A stretch of 28,316 nt of DNA from contig JBNGIS010034460.1 of assembly GCA_049999725.1 (NCBI GenBank), positions 1 to 28,316 of the forward strand, read 5' to 3'. The notes below the pieces were generated by a model. It was not told the DNA's origin. It was given only the letters and a program-made list of their open reading frames with translations, and made no database searches. Shown in pieces: positions 10,516 to 20,173 of this stretch (the first letter of the stretch is position 1; every line of letters begins with the position of its first letter). A program made the position numbers and the translations under genes. This DNA comes from Haplomitrium mnioides. Taxonomy: Eukaryota > Marchantiophyta > Haplomitriopsida > Calobryales.

Positions 10516-10532
10516 TGAATATAGCTTTATAG
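10516..10532 (+). other. Degenerate primer binding site (tRNA-Met type)
   Basis: TGAATATAGCTTTATAG directly follows the TCAACA end of the copia-like LTR. Plant copia sites of this kind begin TGGTATCAGAGC; the present sequence keeps TG, a TAT and AGC in order but has lost about two bases and changed others. It could be chance in AT-rich DNA, so confidence is modest. Confidence 0.4.
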
Positions 10533-10762
10533 AATTTTAAAAAAATTTGTTGGCAACCTTTATACTTCACTAATTTTTTTGAAATTTTTTTGAGGGCTAT
10601 TTGTTGTGAGATTTTTGATGAGCTCATCGTTAGTTAGCTCATAAGTTGTTCAGAAGAATTGATTCCCAACTTAGACAATGGAGGAGAATTGCAAGTATGA
10701 TTGATTCATGATTACCTTAATTGTTCATGGTCAAAGATACCTTTTCAAGCAAAGACACTTAG
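10516..10762 (+). other. Short flank between copia-like LTR and gypsy insertion
   Basis: This stretch would be the start of the copia-like element's interior. It contains an ATG-led frame from 10678 that stops after eight codons and no recognisable gag motif. The gypsy element at 10768 interrupts it; its continuation should lie to the right of 23627. Confidence 0.4.
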
Positions 10763-10767
10763 TAAGA
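10763..10767 (+). repeat. Target-site duplication, left copy (TAAGA)
   Basis: TAAGA directly precedes the TGTCA start of the 5' LTR and is matched by TAAGA at 23623-23627 directly after the CA end of the 3' LTR. Five-base duplications are usual for gypsy integrases. The perfect match shows that the two LTRs and everything between belong to one insertion event. Confidence 0.9.
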
Positions 10768-11496
10768 TGTCAATCAGTGAATTGGGATGCTGATACAGAA
10801 TTTTGCCTTACAGAAGAAACATCGACACAATTCCACTCTAGTAAGTGCAAGGGCGCCTCGGGAGCAACCGAGATCCTTCAATCTGTAAGTAAGAACAGGG
10901 CGCATGAATCCTTGGAGGAGAACGGGATCATGGCGAAAGAAGAGAAGGGGGCAGTGATCGCCAGCCAGGGGAGGGGTACCACTAAAAAATACGAATTGGG
11001 CAAGCGAGAACCCGTGGGTCTCATAGGGATGCGTGAATCAAAGCCGAGCGAGGAAGAAGGGAACGCCCACCCAAGGCGAAGCGATCGGAGGAGGAAGAGT
11101 GGATCTACAACACAGAAACCCGAAGGCACTCAGGGGAGAGAGAGACTACGGGCATTGCCTGCAGCAACCGCACATCAGGATCAAGGATCAAGGAAGGAAG
11201 GAGGAGTTGGGATCATCGCAAGGGCAAGTTAGGCCAAGGAGTGGGGGACGCCTCGATCTCACAAGCGTGAGCACGCTCTACAAAGGTCTGATCCTTCTCT
11301 TCAAATTTGTAGATCTTCATGAAAACGTGGAGTCGTCTGAGGGCTCTGAAGGATTCCACGAAAACGTGGCGTCTCCAGAGCGCTTCAAGGGATTCCACGG
11401 ATGATGTAGCGGCTCTAGGAAGCCCGTGGATCTTCATGGAAAGTGGCAGGGCTCAGAGAACTTAACGGGATTGCGCCTCTCTAAGTGGGGAAACTG

Positions 11497-11543
11497 GTTA
11501 AGCGGGTTCCGATCCGTCTTGCGATGTGGGGGGCCCGCTTAAC
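11497..11543 (+). repeat. Perfect 10-bp inverted repeat in LTR2
   Basis: GTTAAGCGGG (11497-11506) pairs with CCCGCTTAAC (11534-11543) across a 27-base loop. The same arms lie at 20867-20876 and 20904-20913 in the 3' LTR, where the flanking and loop bases have changed but the stem has not. LTR1 has a different but similar arrangement at 146-215. It could fold in RNA or be a protein-binding palindrome; neither can be decided here. Confidence 0.7.
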
Positions 11544-11587
11544 AAGGATCCGTTGAGAGGCCCAACCAGAGAGCAAGGAGGGATCAC

Positions 11588-12030
11588 CCGAAAAGGCAAT
11601 CTATCGAGGGTCTGGTCAAAGGAGAACCAAAGAGTGCCGAAGGGGTGACCTATCGACGATCCGACCAAGGAGAACCGAGGAAGCCGAAGGGGTGATCTAG
11701 CACAGATCCGACTGGAGGAGAACCAGAGGAGAGCCGAAAGGGGAATGAATCATAGGTCTGGTCATACGAAGAGCAAGTAACAACGAAACAACGACCTATC
11801 CATGATCCAATCGGAGGAGAACCGAGGAAGTCGAAAGGGTGACACATCACAATTCCGGCAAGACAAAGATCAAACAGTGTCGAAAGGGTGACCTATCGAC
11901 GACTTGACCGGAGGAGAACGGAGGGGTGCCAAATAGGAGATCTAGCGCAAATCCGACTGGAGGAAGAGCAAGCCGTGCCGAAAAGAGGATCTGTCACCAA
12001 TCCGGCGAGGACAAATGGGAAAGTTTGATG
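11588..12030 (+). repeat. ~49-bp tandem array in LTR2 (about 9 units)
   Basis: Nine imperfect units each open with (C)CGAAAGGGTGA-like sequence, pass through CTATCGACGATCCGACC-like sequence and end in GGAGGAGAACC plus a variable purine tail. Unit lengths run about 40-57 bp. The same units in the same order are present in the 3' LTR, so the array predates the insertion. Confidence 0.8.
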
Positions 12031-12199
12031 GGGTACGGTCATGACGTTGAAAGTTTGACGGAGGATGCGAGGGCCAGTTCAAAGAGGAGCTCCATGTAGT
12101 TCTTATATTAAGTGGGACGACAACTTAGCGAAGGGAGCCTTGGGCGCGCGTGTTGTTCTTATGACAAGGGGAATCCAAAATGGTGACATCAATACAGTT

Positions 12200-12640
12200 C
12201 TTACTCGAAGAAGGGAAGGCGCTTCGGATGACGTGGCATCCACGGAAGGTCAGCGGGTCAACTTTGAAAGAAGGTCAAACTGACGGTCCACCTAACCCTT
12301 TGTGAGGCGGCGTCGGACGGCACCTTTGGGATGATGTGGCGCCCTAATAAGCTCGGAGGAGTTCCGCAAGTCAACTTTGGAAGGATGTCAGCATGACGGT
12401 CTGCCAACCCCTTTGCGAGGTGGCGTCGGACGGCACTCTTTGGATGACGTGGAGACCTTGAAAGCTTTTGTTAAGTCAAAGGACACGCAGCAGCAGGTGG
12501 GAGCCCGTTAGGCCTCGAGCCACGAGCAGGTCAACTTCGGAGAAAGGAGTCAGCACGGCAGTCCGCCTACCTCTTTGCGGGGCAACATCGGATGACGGGG
12601 CCTCAAATGACGTGGCCTTCGGAGGAGTCCCTTGGAATAT
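12200..12640 (+). repeat. GC-rich modules with TGACGTGG boxes in LTR2
   Basis: Three to four modules of about 110-150 bp share GGTCAACTTTGGAAGGA-like, CCCCTTTGCGGGGC-like, GTCGGACGGC and GATGACGTGG segments. Perfect TGACGTGG boxes lie at 12229-12236, 12445-12452 and 12608-12615; a decayed box (GATGATGTGG) lies near 12332. The boxes match the ACGT-core class bound by plant bZIP factors. Enhancer function is inferred from repetition and motif only. Confidence 0.65.
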
Positions 12641-13379
12641 TCGAACAAATCTACAAAGATTCTGTGGACTAGGTCTGCGAGGCACTTTGGAACTCTGTTC
12701 CGAGGAACCTTTCTGACTTGGTTCCGCGGGAATTTACAGAATCTCAGCCCACAAGATTCCTCGGACTCCCTATAGAGTTATTGTTGTACTTAGCGCTTCT
12801 CGATCAGTTGACAGGACAAGCAACGCGCTCTCTTTTTCCATTGTAACAGGAATAACGACCTCACGGGACATGCGTCACAACCTCCTATTTTGAGCTCAAC
12901 GGGATTAACGACCTTTCAACGGAAAGGGCTTGGAGGATCAGCGCGTGCTCGGGGGGTATACATCAGGGGCCTCCAAATTTGTTCAGGTTGATGCACGAGT
13001 GATCTAAGGACATGACAACGATGTCAAGACAGGGAAATCGCAACGAGGTAAGGTAGGAGGAAGAATTCAGTAAGAAGCTATGTGAAGTGGGTGAACTAGC
13101 ACTGGGGGCAAGCGGGGGTGGAGGTGGACTGGAGGGGCGCCAAGAATCGATGGGCAAGGAGCTCTAGAGGCTCGAGCGATCCGGGTGAACTCATCTTTGT
13201 GAGTGGACCAGCAGCGGAGGTGGACATATACGTGAGCTAGAAGGGATTCTGGCCAACAAAGAATTCGGGAGAGGCAACCAAGTGAGGAGCTTGGGGTCGT
13301 CTCTGCATTCCCTGTGCAAGAGCATCAACCTAGAGTGTTCAGAGTACACTCTGGTGTAATTCTTCAAGTGGAGCTGAGA

Positions 13380-13404
13380 GGGGGGGGGGGGGGGGGGGGG
13401 GGGG
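13380..13404 (+). repeat. Homopolymer run of 25 G
   Basis: An uninterrupted G run replaces what is a run of 7 G in the 3' LTR (after GAGCTGAGAA near 22696) and a mixed GGGCCGGCCGGGCGGCG stretch in LTR1 (about 1870). It reflects slippage after insertion or a sequencing/assembly artefact. The glycine-rich open frame through it is not a gene. Confidence 0.95.
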
Positions 13405-14500
13405 CTGCGTTAGTGCCCGCGCATTGCGGAGTAAGACCTGTCGAGGCTCAGGGTGGAGTGGGCTACCTGCAGTCGGGAAGACTGTCTTCTAGAGGAGGAA
13501 GCCAAAGAAACCCTCTTCCTAGCATGAGGAAGTAAAGTCAGGGCTTCTTGCAAGGGAAGTTGAAAAACTATCTGGAGAGGGGTGTGTGGGTGGATGTTGG
13601 TGTGAAGGCTGGAAGGCAGCCAATGATTCAAAAGGGAAGTCTCAGTTGGTGGGATCAGTCCAGAGGGCCTTCAATGACTCTATTTTTATTTGCAGTACAT
13701 ACTGTTAGTGTGTTTGTGCATATGTGTGTAGATAGATTTGCATTCTGCATTTGTGTTCAAGAGGCATATTAGATTAGAAGATATCAGGACAGTTGAGCGG
13801 ACCCTGGGACAGCTCTGGAGGGGGAGTCAAGCCTCTTGACACAACCAAGTGGTTCTGGGAGTGAATGCTCTTTGTTTCTGATCCTGTTGTATAGCTTAGG
13901 AAGTAGTTCATCTTAGGATAAGTTAGGAACTAGTTGTATCAGTCTTGTGACAACCCTGGGACGGGGAGTCCAGAACTCTGTCATTTGTTTATTGGTGCAT
14001 GTCACAACACTTCTTTGCCCCACAGCATACATAAGGTGGCAGGGTCTCAGATTTGGACCCTTGGAATACATGGAAGGAATTACACAAGAAAAGCTGGGTG
14101 TGGTAAATGTGGACCTGAGTCATGAATGAATGATTTGAGTATAATCTGAAGAGAGTGAGTGGTGAGTAGAAGGCCTATAAGGAAAGGGAGAATCCTTAAA
14201 GCCTCAAAGTGGTAACTCACAAAAGGCCATCTCAGAAAAGAACGTGAAAACCATGAATCTGTCCTCCCCTGCCTTCAAAGCAGCATCTGAAAAGGTTAAG
14301 GCCTGGAACAGGGGAGTGACATGAATTGTTTGCGTTAGAATGAGGGCCAAAGGTTTGGAGAAACCTGAGACCAACCCGAACCAGGGACATCACTTTGTGC
14401 ACCAGAGACTCACAGTCACAGTGTGATAGCCCATTTCGAGAAATAGAGCAACTGGATGTGAGTCTGTTGAGGAAGAGTGGCAGAAGGAAGGGACTTCTAG

Positions 14501-15819
14501 GTGGAAGTGGTAGTGGCTAGTGCAGGGATGGCCAACCCAGTACCTCCTTCTAGGCTTCGGGGGAGATTCAAATACAAGTCCTTCAAGGGACACTCGAAGG
14601 ATGACCCAGATGCATGGCTGGACAATCTAGAAAATACTGCAGTAGCGAATGTTGAAGCCCATGTGAAGATTGGGATCTTGCCAACAGTTTTGAAGGGAGA
14701 AGCTCAGCCCTGGTACAAGCATTTGCTAGATAATGTCAAGTGGGACTGGCATGCATTCAAGGCAGCCTTTTTTGCAGAATTTCGAGGGATTGGAGAAGAG
14801 ATGGAAGCGCTGATCAAGATGGGTTAGCTCAGGATGAAGAAGAAGGAGCATGTGAGGAAATTCCTCCAACGTTTCAAGAAGGTGGCACGGAAGCTGAACC
14901 TGCCGGCCACTGACGGGATGCTCACGGCGTGGTTCCTGGCAGCGTTACCCAGAGGAATTGGGACTTGGATACGCTAGACAGATTCACAAACTCTAGAAGA
15001 AGCCGTCAATGCAACCCAATCCCACGTCAAGGCTGGCATCACCAGTTCCAGAAGAAAAGCACGAGCCAAGTACAAGTCCAATGACTCTTTCGATACCTTG
15101 GACAGCAATGAGGACACAGATGAGAGTTCCGAGTCCTCCTCGGAAAGCGAGAATGAGTGGAGCAGTAGCAGCTCAGAGGAGGACTAGTCATCCAAAAGGA
15201 AGAAGAAGAAAAAGGACTAGAAAAAGAAGAAGCCGGCCAAGGAGGTGAGTCATCACAAAGGGGCCAACAAAGGAAAATATTGAAAAGCGAAATCCGAACC
15301 CGAGGCGAGCAGGAAGCCAGGGGGAGAGATCGAATTGAGGAGCTGAGCGCCAAGATGGAGGAAATGAACATCCTCCTGGCTGGGATAAAACTAGAGAGCA
15401 GGCCCCTGCCAACCTGGAGAGTTGGAGTCTGGTGCGTTCGATGAAAGCAACACGGACGCTCCCCCCACGAATGTCCGAATGACACCAATGTTGTGCATTA
15501 CGTGAGGGAGGAGGCGCCAGAGTACATGAGAGAAGAGGTAGAGTATGTCATGGAGGAGGTTCTGGAAACAGTTTATCGAATCAGTGGGGGACCTCAGACA
15601 ATGCTGAACCGGCCCGTAGGAGGGAATGGAGGGCCGATAAATCAATGGGGTGCCAATCGGCCCACTAGGACCACAATTATGGTCTATTGGAATTGTGGCT
15701 AGCCCGACCACATTTCATCCAACTGTCCGGAGCCGCGGAAGAGCGGTTATGGCCAACCACCTCCCTTGTGCTTCCAATGCAAGAATGAGGGGCATGTGGC
15801 GGTAAATTGCCCGACCTGA
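14501..15819 (+). pseudogene. gag polyprotein remnant with CCHC zinc knuckles
   Basis: The frame opens near 14501 (alternative ATG at 14528, MANPVPPSRLRG) and shows the plant gypsy capsid pattern: DDPDAWLDN, GEAQPWYKHL and FKAAFFAEFRG. After a stop at 14825 it continues with HVRKFLQRFKK and LPRGIGTWIR. A Ser/Glu-rich acidic patch (about 15080-15190) and a Lys-rich patch follow, then a frameshift. Two zinc knuckles close it: the first has Tyr at its first Cys (YWNCG, 15685) and a stop at 15700-15702; the second, CFQCKNEGHVAVNC (15769-15810), is a complete C-x2-C-x4-H-x4-C. The stop is TGA at 15817. Gag would form the virus-like particle and bind RNA. At least six in-frame stops make it non-functional. 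Confidence 0.85.
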
Positions 15820-16257
15820 AGACCTGATGTTCCTCTTGGGCCAAGCGCAAATCCTCCTCCCCCCCCGCAATTGTCAATCTGATCTCATTGGAGATGGAGG
15901 AGGAAGCCAATTTGCCAGGCTGACAGACTCCCACTCCCGAGGATTGTTTTCGGGTAGTAATCAGAGCCGGAGCAAAGGCATAGAAGAAGAGCCAAAAGAA
16001 GTCTGAGCGTAGAGCCAAGAAGGGGGCGGCTCAAGCAACCTCATCACGCAATGATTCAGATTATTAGAGGGATAATCCAAAATGGTTCTACCCAAAGCAA
16101 TAGGACCATGTGAGGAGATAATTGGAAGCTTTGGAGGCTTTGGAAGAAGAACAAGCGGTAGAAGAGACCCTCAAAGAGGTCTGCAAGCAGTAGGAAGGGA
16201 CCCAAGAGGCACATGCAAAAGTTGCACCTACAGAAGAAGGGACAAAGCCCACCCCCT
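15820..16257 (+). other. gag-pol junction region, no readable domain
   Basis: Between the second zinc knuckle and the protease the sequence is compositionally like pol spacer, with fragments such as NLISLEMEEEANLPG in one frame and Glu/Arg-rich stretches in others. No motif is recognisable and several stops occur. It most likely encoded the linker ahead of the protease. Confidence 0.5.
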
Positions 16258-16818
16258 ACAGCATTCAAGCGAACGTGCGAAATTTCCCTGTCACGACCAT
16301 AGTGGGCCAACTCATCAAGGATAGCCCACTGTATCGAAAGCAGCTCCGTGAATTGTTGATAGGAGCTAAGAGGAGAAGGAGGCTACTTAAGGTGGGAGCT
16401 CCAACAGATTTGCAACTGGTCTGTGAAAACAAGGGGGCCCCGGAGATCGACATCCAGATCGCGGGGTGCACATTGTCCTTAGTGCTTGTAGATAGAGGGG
16501 CGGGGGTCAACATCATGTGGAGGAAACTGCTCACAACTGGGATTCACGGAATTCCAACATATAGCCCAAATCATGAGGCTGGCGGATGGGTCGTGAGTAA
16601 AGCCATTGGGCTCTCTTCTCCAAATACCAACATTCATAGGAGGAAAGGAGTTCAAACTGAATTATCTAGTAATGCGGCCTGCCAGAGTGTTTCCCTACCC
16701 GGTGCTGATCGGAAGGCCGTGGTTGTATAGGGCCAGAGTTATGCACAATTGGGGGAACTCTACATTGGTGTTCGGCCCCGAAAAAACAACAGTGCACACG
16801 GTTCTGTCCCTCATTTGA
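16258..16818 (+). pseudogene. Retropepsin-like aspartic protease remnant
   Basis: The first part is open from about 16258 in the frame of 16275. It contains a substrate-side stretch (NVRNFPVTTIVGQLIKDSP) and the active-site region LVDRGAGVNIM at 16485-16517. Functional family members carry Asp-Thr/Ser-Gly; here the middle residue is Arg (AGA, 16494-16496). A frameshift near 16560-16605 moves the rest into another frame (IPTFIGGKEFKLNYLVM, VLIGRPWLYRARVMHNW), with the ILGRPW-like end typical of gypsy proteases, and a stop at 16816-16818. The enzyme would have cut Gag-Pol. It is dead by frameshift and probably by the active-site change. Confidence 0.8.
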
Positions 16819-17240
16819 GTGAAACACAGTCGAATGCAGAGTATGACAGTGAGTGGTATGAAGAAGAGGAAGATTTGGAGTAGCACTACTAGGTGCAAAT
16901 GGTGAGTGAAGCAACAGAGGAGGATCTGTTGGAGGAGGGTGTGGTGTCTATCAACCAAATTGAATTATCCACCTGTGATGGACCAGAGCACCAGTGGAGG
17001 AATTCCACAGAAGATTGGGCTAGCGGAGAGAACACCAAGATTCAGAGAAAAGCAATGTTCGAAGTGTCTCATCGGATAAGAGAAGTGGATACGGAAAGGT
17101 CCGAAGAAGCTCCGCGAGAGGAGGGGGGAGTGCGACTAGCTATTCTGATGCCTGCAAGGGACAACATGGGATGGAATGAGATGGGGGTGGTGCGGGATAC
17201 TCAGCACAAGTAGCTGGTGGTTTGAGAAGGACACACCTTC
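16819..17240 (+). other. Acidic protease-RT linker region
   Basis: This joins the protease to RT. One frame from 16893 is rich in Glu and Asp (VSEATEEDLLEEGVVSINQI) and runs into the RT N-terminus after a frame change. Such acidic linkers are common between PR and RT of plant gypsy elements. No catalytic motif is present. Confidence 0.5.
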
Positions 17241-17255
17241 CATATAGTCTCCCAA

Positions 17256-18207
17256 TTGCCCAGAGAGGCGGAGCGGGCCCTCACCAATCTCTTGCACAAT
17301 TTCAGTGACGCCTTCGCTTGGAGTCACATAGATCTGAAGGGAGTCTCTAGAGAATTGGGGGAGCATCGTATCAACTTGGAACCCACAGCAATCCTGGTGT
17401 ATCAGAGACAATATCGGATGAATCTCCGATTCTCCCTACTAGTGAAGGAGGAGATAGACAAACTCCTGGAAGCTGATTTCATTTACTCAGTCCTCAACAG
17501 CGAGTGGGTGTCTCCTCTAGTAGTGGTGCCCAAGAAAGTGGGACAGGATGGGGAGAAGAAAATCCGAGTATGCTAGGATTTTTGGAAGCTGAACGAGTCA
17601 CAAAGAAGGACCACTATCCGTTGCCTTTCATGGATGGAGAGCTGGACTTGGTGGCAGGACAGGAGGTGTACAGCTTCCTTGATGGTACTTCCGATACAAC
17701 CAGATCTGGATCCGAGAAGAGGATCAGCTCAAGACAACATTCACCATGGAGTGGAGGTGTTTGCTTTCAGGTTTGTGCAATGCACCAATTTCCTTCCAGT
17801 GGATGATGATGAACATCTTCCACGACTACCTCAGGAAATTCTTGGAAGTGTTCATCGACGACTTTGTGGTGTATGGCAAGTTGGAAGACCACGAGCGGGA
17901 TGTGAGGCTCACCCTTCAAAGGTGCAGAGAAACGGGGTTGAGGTTGCACCTAGGCAAATGCTTCTTCGGGGTGAAGGAGGGGATACTCCTCGGTCACCGA
18001 ATCTCCAACAGAGGAATAGAGGTGGATCATGAGAAGATCACCAATTGGTTGAACGTGGCATTTCCTATAAGTCTAAAGGAGGTGCAAGGCTTCTTGAGGT
18101 GCGTTGGATACTACAGAAGATTCATTGACCAATTCGCCTCTGTGGTTATGCCCCTCACTCAAATGACCAAGGGGGTGGCATATTTGAGGCCACTCTTGAA
18201 AGGCTAG
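17256..18207 (+). pseudogene. Ty3/gypsy reverse transcriptase (three frames)
   Basis: It opens with ALTNLLHNFSDAFAWSH, then YQRQYRMN and FIYSVLNSEWVSPLVVVPKK, which are the usual entry and fingers segments. A TAG at 17574-17576 replaces a codon before DFWKLNES. Frame changes near 17595 and 17690 carry it through DHYPLPFMDGELDLVAG and then YNQIWIREEDQLKTTFT. About four to five codons of the MPFG segment are missing before GLCNAP at about 17770. The catalytic FIDDF is intact at 17851-17865, followed by LHLGKCFFGVKEGILLGH and the GYYRRFIDQF connection. A stop lies at 18205-18207. It copied element RNA to DNA; inactive now. Confidence 0.9.
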
Positions 18208-18690
18208 CAAGCTTCAGGGAATTGAAGAAGAGATTGGCAAGCGCCTCGGTGTTGGTCCCTCCCAGCTGGAGGAAGGACTTTCATGTGATGATTGTTGTAT
18301 TTGGGTTCTGCATTGGAGTAGTGCTATCCCAAGTGGATGAGAAGGGACGCGATCACCCCATCTACTTTGCCAGCAAGCTACTGGCACCAGCAGAGAAGAA
18401 CAAGCTACTGGCACCAGCAGAGAAGAACTTCTCTGCAGCAGATCGGGAAGCACTGGGAATCATCTATGCCCTGAAGAAATTCAGGCATTATTTGTTGTAG
18501 CATAAAGGGATCTTCCACACGGATCACAATTCACTCAAGTACATGGTGAACAAGCTTGACGTCATCGGTCGGATTGCAAGGTGGGTGCTTCTCTTGCAGG
18601 AGTTTAACTTTGAGGTCCGGATCAAGCATGGGAAGAAGCACAACAATGCAGACTTCTCCAGGATTGTTGGACCTATCAATCAGAAGGAGG
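18208..18690 (+). pseudogene. Ty3/gypsy RNase H domain, first catalytic Asp lost
   Basis: The frame continues from 18222 (FRELKKRLASASVLV, WRKDFHVMIVVFGFCIGVVLSQ in two steps). Where family members have VDAS, this copy has IVVF, so the first metal-binding Asp is gone. A 9-codon tandem duplication of KLLAPAEKN occupies 18374-18427. ADREALGIIYALKKF and TDHNSLKYMVNK keep the later acidic residues. A TAG at 18498-18500 breaks the frame, and NNADFSRIV closes the domain. The domain would degrade the RNA template during reverse transcription. Confidence 0.87.
18374..18427 (+). repeat. 27-bp in-frame tandem duplication in RNase H
   Basis: Two identical 27-bp units, CAAGCTACTGGCACCAGCAG plus AGAAGAA, lie at 18374-18400 and 18401-18427. 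They add exactly nine codons in the loop between YFASK and FSAADREAL. The absence of any difference between the units implies a recent event, later than most of the other damage. Confidence 0.95.
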
Positions 18691-18839
18691 TTGGCGACGA
18701 ATTCCCTGATGAGAACCTGTTCCAAGTGAAGATTGGGCGGACCATGGATTATGCCCTCATCACTGAATTCCTCTGTTCTGCTCAACTTCCCCAAGGCAGT
18801 ACCAAAGAGGAGGCTACCGTGTTCCTCACAAAGGTAAGG

Positions 18840-19959
18840 CCATACCTCTTGATCAAAGGCATATTACATAAGAGAGGGTCTGGCGGGATGATCATGTGCT
18901 GCTTAGAGTGGGATCAGTCCACAGTGGTGATGCAGGCACTCCATGAAGAGGAGACAGGAGGCCACTTTGCAGCAGACACCACCATCAAGAAGGTTCTGGA
19001 TGCAAGATATTGATGGCCTACCTTGTACAAGGATGTGCATTTTTGGGTGAAGAGGTGTGATGCGTGCCAAAGGACAAGGAGGCCTGCAACAAATCAGCAC
19101 CATCCTCTATTGCCCATCATTCCCCTGACACCTTTGAGAAGTGGGGGATAGATTTCATCGGGCCAATTGCACCTTCCACTCGGAAGGGCAACAGGTACAT
19201 ACTGTTGGCCACGAATTATGGCACAAAGTGGGTGGAGACCAGAGCAACTCGGAAGGATGATACCAAGACAGTGGCAGCCTTCCTCTACAGGTAGATGTTC
19301 TACAGATTCGGGCCTCTTTTGGAACTGGTCAGCGATCAGGGGACACATTTCATCAACCAGGTAATCCGAGACCTGACTAGTCGGTAACTGATCAAGCACA
19401 GAAAGACCACTGCTTACCACCCCAAGGCTAATGGTCTGATAGAGAGAGCCAACGGGATCATGGGGAAGATCCTCACTGCAACCCATGCTTACAACCTGGC
19501 CTACAAGACCAGAACAGGCCATTGCCTCTATTTTTTGGTCTTTGGACAACATGCTCTTATGCTTGTGGAGTATGAGGTGCTCACCAGAAGATTGTTGGAG
19601 TAGGAGAGGATGGCTGAGGATCAAGGCAGAAGGGAGAGGCTCTATCAACTGGAGGGTCTCGAAGAAACCAGAGAGTTAGCCCAAGGGAGGTTGGAGCACC
19701 AACAAAAGCTCAGGAAGAAGCAGCATGATAAGAGCTCAAACCAACTGACCTCCGAGAGGGAAATCTAGTGATGTTGTATGACAGCAGGTTTGTGCATTTC
19801 CCTGGAAAATTGCACACAAGATGGATTGGGCCATTCATTCTGCGGAAGCTCCATCGGAATGGGTCAGCAGAGCTGGAGACACTAGAGGGTCACAAGTTCG
19901 CCAACAGGGTGCACTTCGACAGACTGAAAAGATATGAAAATCAAGAGGAGAAGGAATAG
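18840..19959 (+). pseudogene. Ty3/gypsy integrase, D,D35E intact, frameshifted
   Basis: An N-terminal HHCC finger is readable (HEEETGGH ... CDACQR at about 19057-19074), with a TGA at 19011-19013 in the RYWWP-type motif. After a frame change near 19100 the core gives WGIDFIGP (Asp at 19151), SDQGTHF (Asp at 19334) and IERANG (Glu at 19442), again D-x35-E. Stops lie at 19292-19294 and about 19384. Beyond GKILTATH a deletion joins to LAYKTRTGH. The last part, in a third frame from about 19758, has LVMLYDSRFVHFPGKLHTRW, the GPF module and FANRVHFDRLKRYE, with a stop at 19957-19959. No chromodomain is seen. The enzyme would have inserted the DNA copy and produced the TAAGA duplication. Confidence 0.9.
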
Positions 19960-20005
19960 GGCCCAACTGTGACCCCATCAAAGGTGCCCAGCCAGCAGAG
20001 GTAAG

Positions 20006-20006
<1 letters not shown>

Positions 20007-20034
<28 letters not shown>
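20007..20034 (+). repeat. (TG)14 microsatellite
   Basis: A pure TG dinucleotide run lies in the untranslated gap between the integrase stop and the polypurine tract. It is a simple slippage repeat with no coding role. Confidence 0.97.
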
Positions 20035-20037
<3 letters not shown>

Positions 20038-20163
20038 TTTGTGGGAGGGGCATTTTGTGGGGTTGTATTGCAGGTGTTGCAAAGTTCAAGTCAATGATCA
20101 TCCAATAGAGGCACACAACAGACTGAGGGAGAAGAAGGGTGTTTGCGGAGATGCTTCACACTC

Positions 20164-20173
20164 AAAAGGGGAG
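20164..20173 (+). other. Polypurine tract
   Basis: AAAAGGGGAG lies three bases before the TGTCAG start of the 3' LTR. This is the expected position and composition for the plus-strand primer of a gypsy element and independently confirms the LTR boundary. Confidence 0.85.

Larger units (their letters stand above)
10768..14321 (+). repeat. 5' LTR (LTR2), 3554 bp
   Basis: It starts TGTCAATCAG after the TAAGA duplication and ends GAGTGACA at 14321. It matches the 3' LTR along its whole length. Internal landmarks in order are a ~440-bp open 5' part, a GTTAAGCGGG/CCCGCTTAAC inverted repeat (11497-11543), a nine-unit ~49-bp array, GC-rich modules with TGACGTGG boxes, a TATACAT motif near 12956, a 25-base G run at 13380-13404 and a conserved 3' part. 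Transcription of the element should begin within it. No clear primer site follows at 14322 (TGAATTGTTTGCG); it is either decayed or of a type I do not recognise. Confidence 0.93.

Noticed and set aside
13314-13535. Glycine-run protein frame
   Set aside because: The glycines come from the 25-base G homopolymer inside the LTR.
13934-14129. Two overlapping frames of 63 and 60 codons, conserved at 23235-23430
   Set aside because: The conservation follows from the two LTRs being copies of one sequence. No motif or coding bias is seen, and LTR1 does not keep the frames.
14322-14345. Primer binding site directly after the 5' LTR of the central element
   Set aside because: TGAATTGTTTGCGTTAGAA does not match any tRNA 3' end that I can recall with confidence, so no site is annotated.
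15039-15488. 149-codon Ser/Cys-rich minus-strand frame and its neighbours
   Set aside because: It is antisense to the Ser/Glu- and Lys-rich part of gag; base composition there leaves the opposite strand open.
19094-19648. 184-codon minus-strand frame, the longest in the window
   Set aside because: It is exactly antisense to the integrase core with its catalytic Asp and Glu codons and has no recognisable domain.
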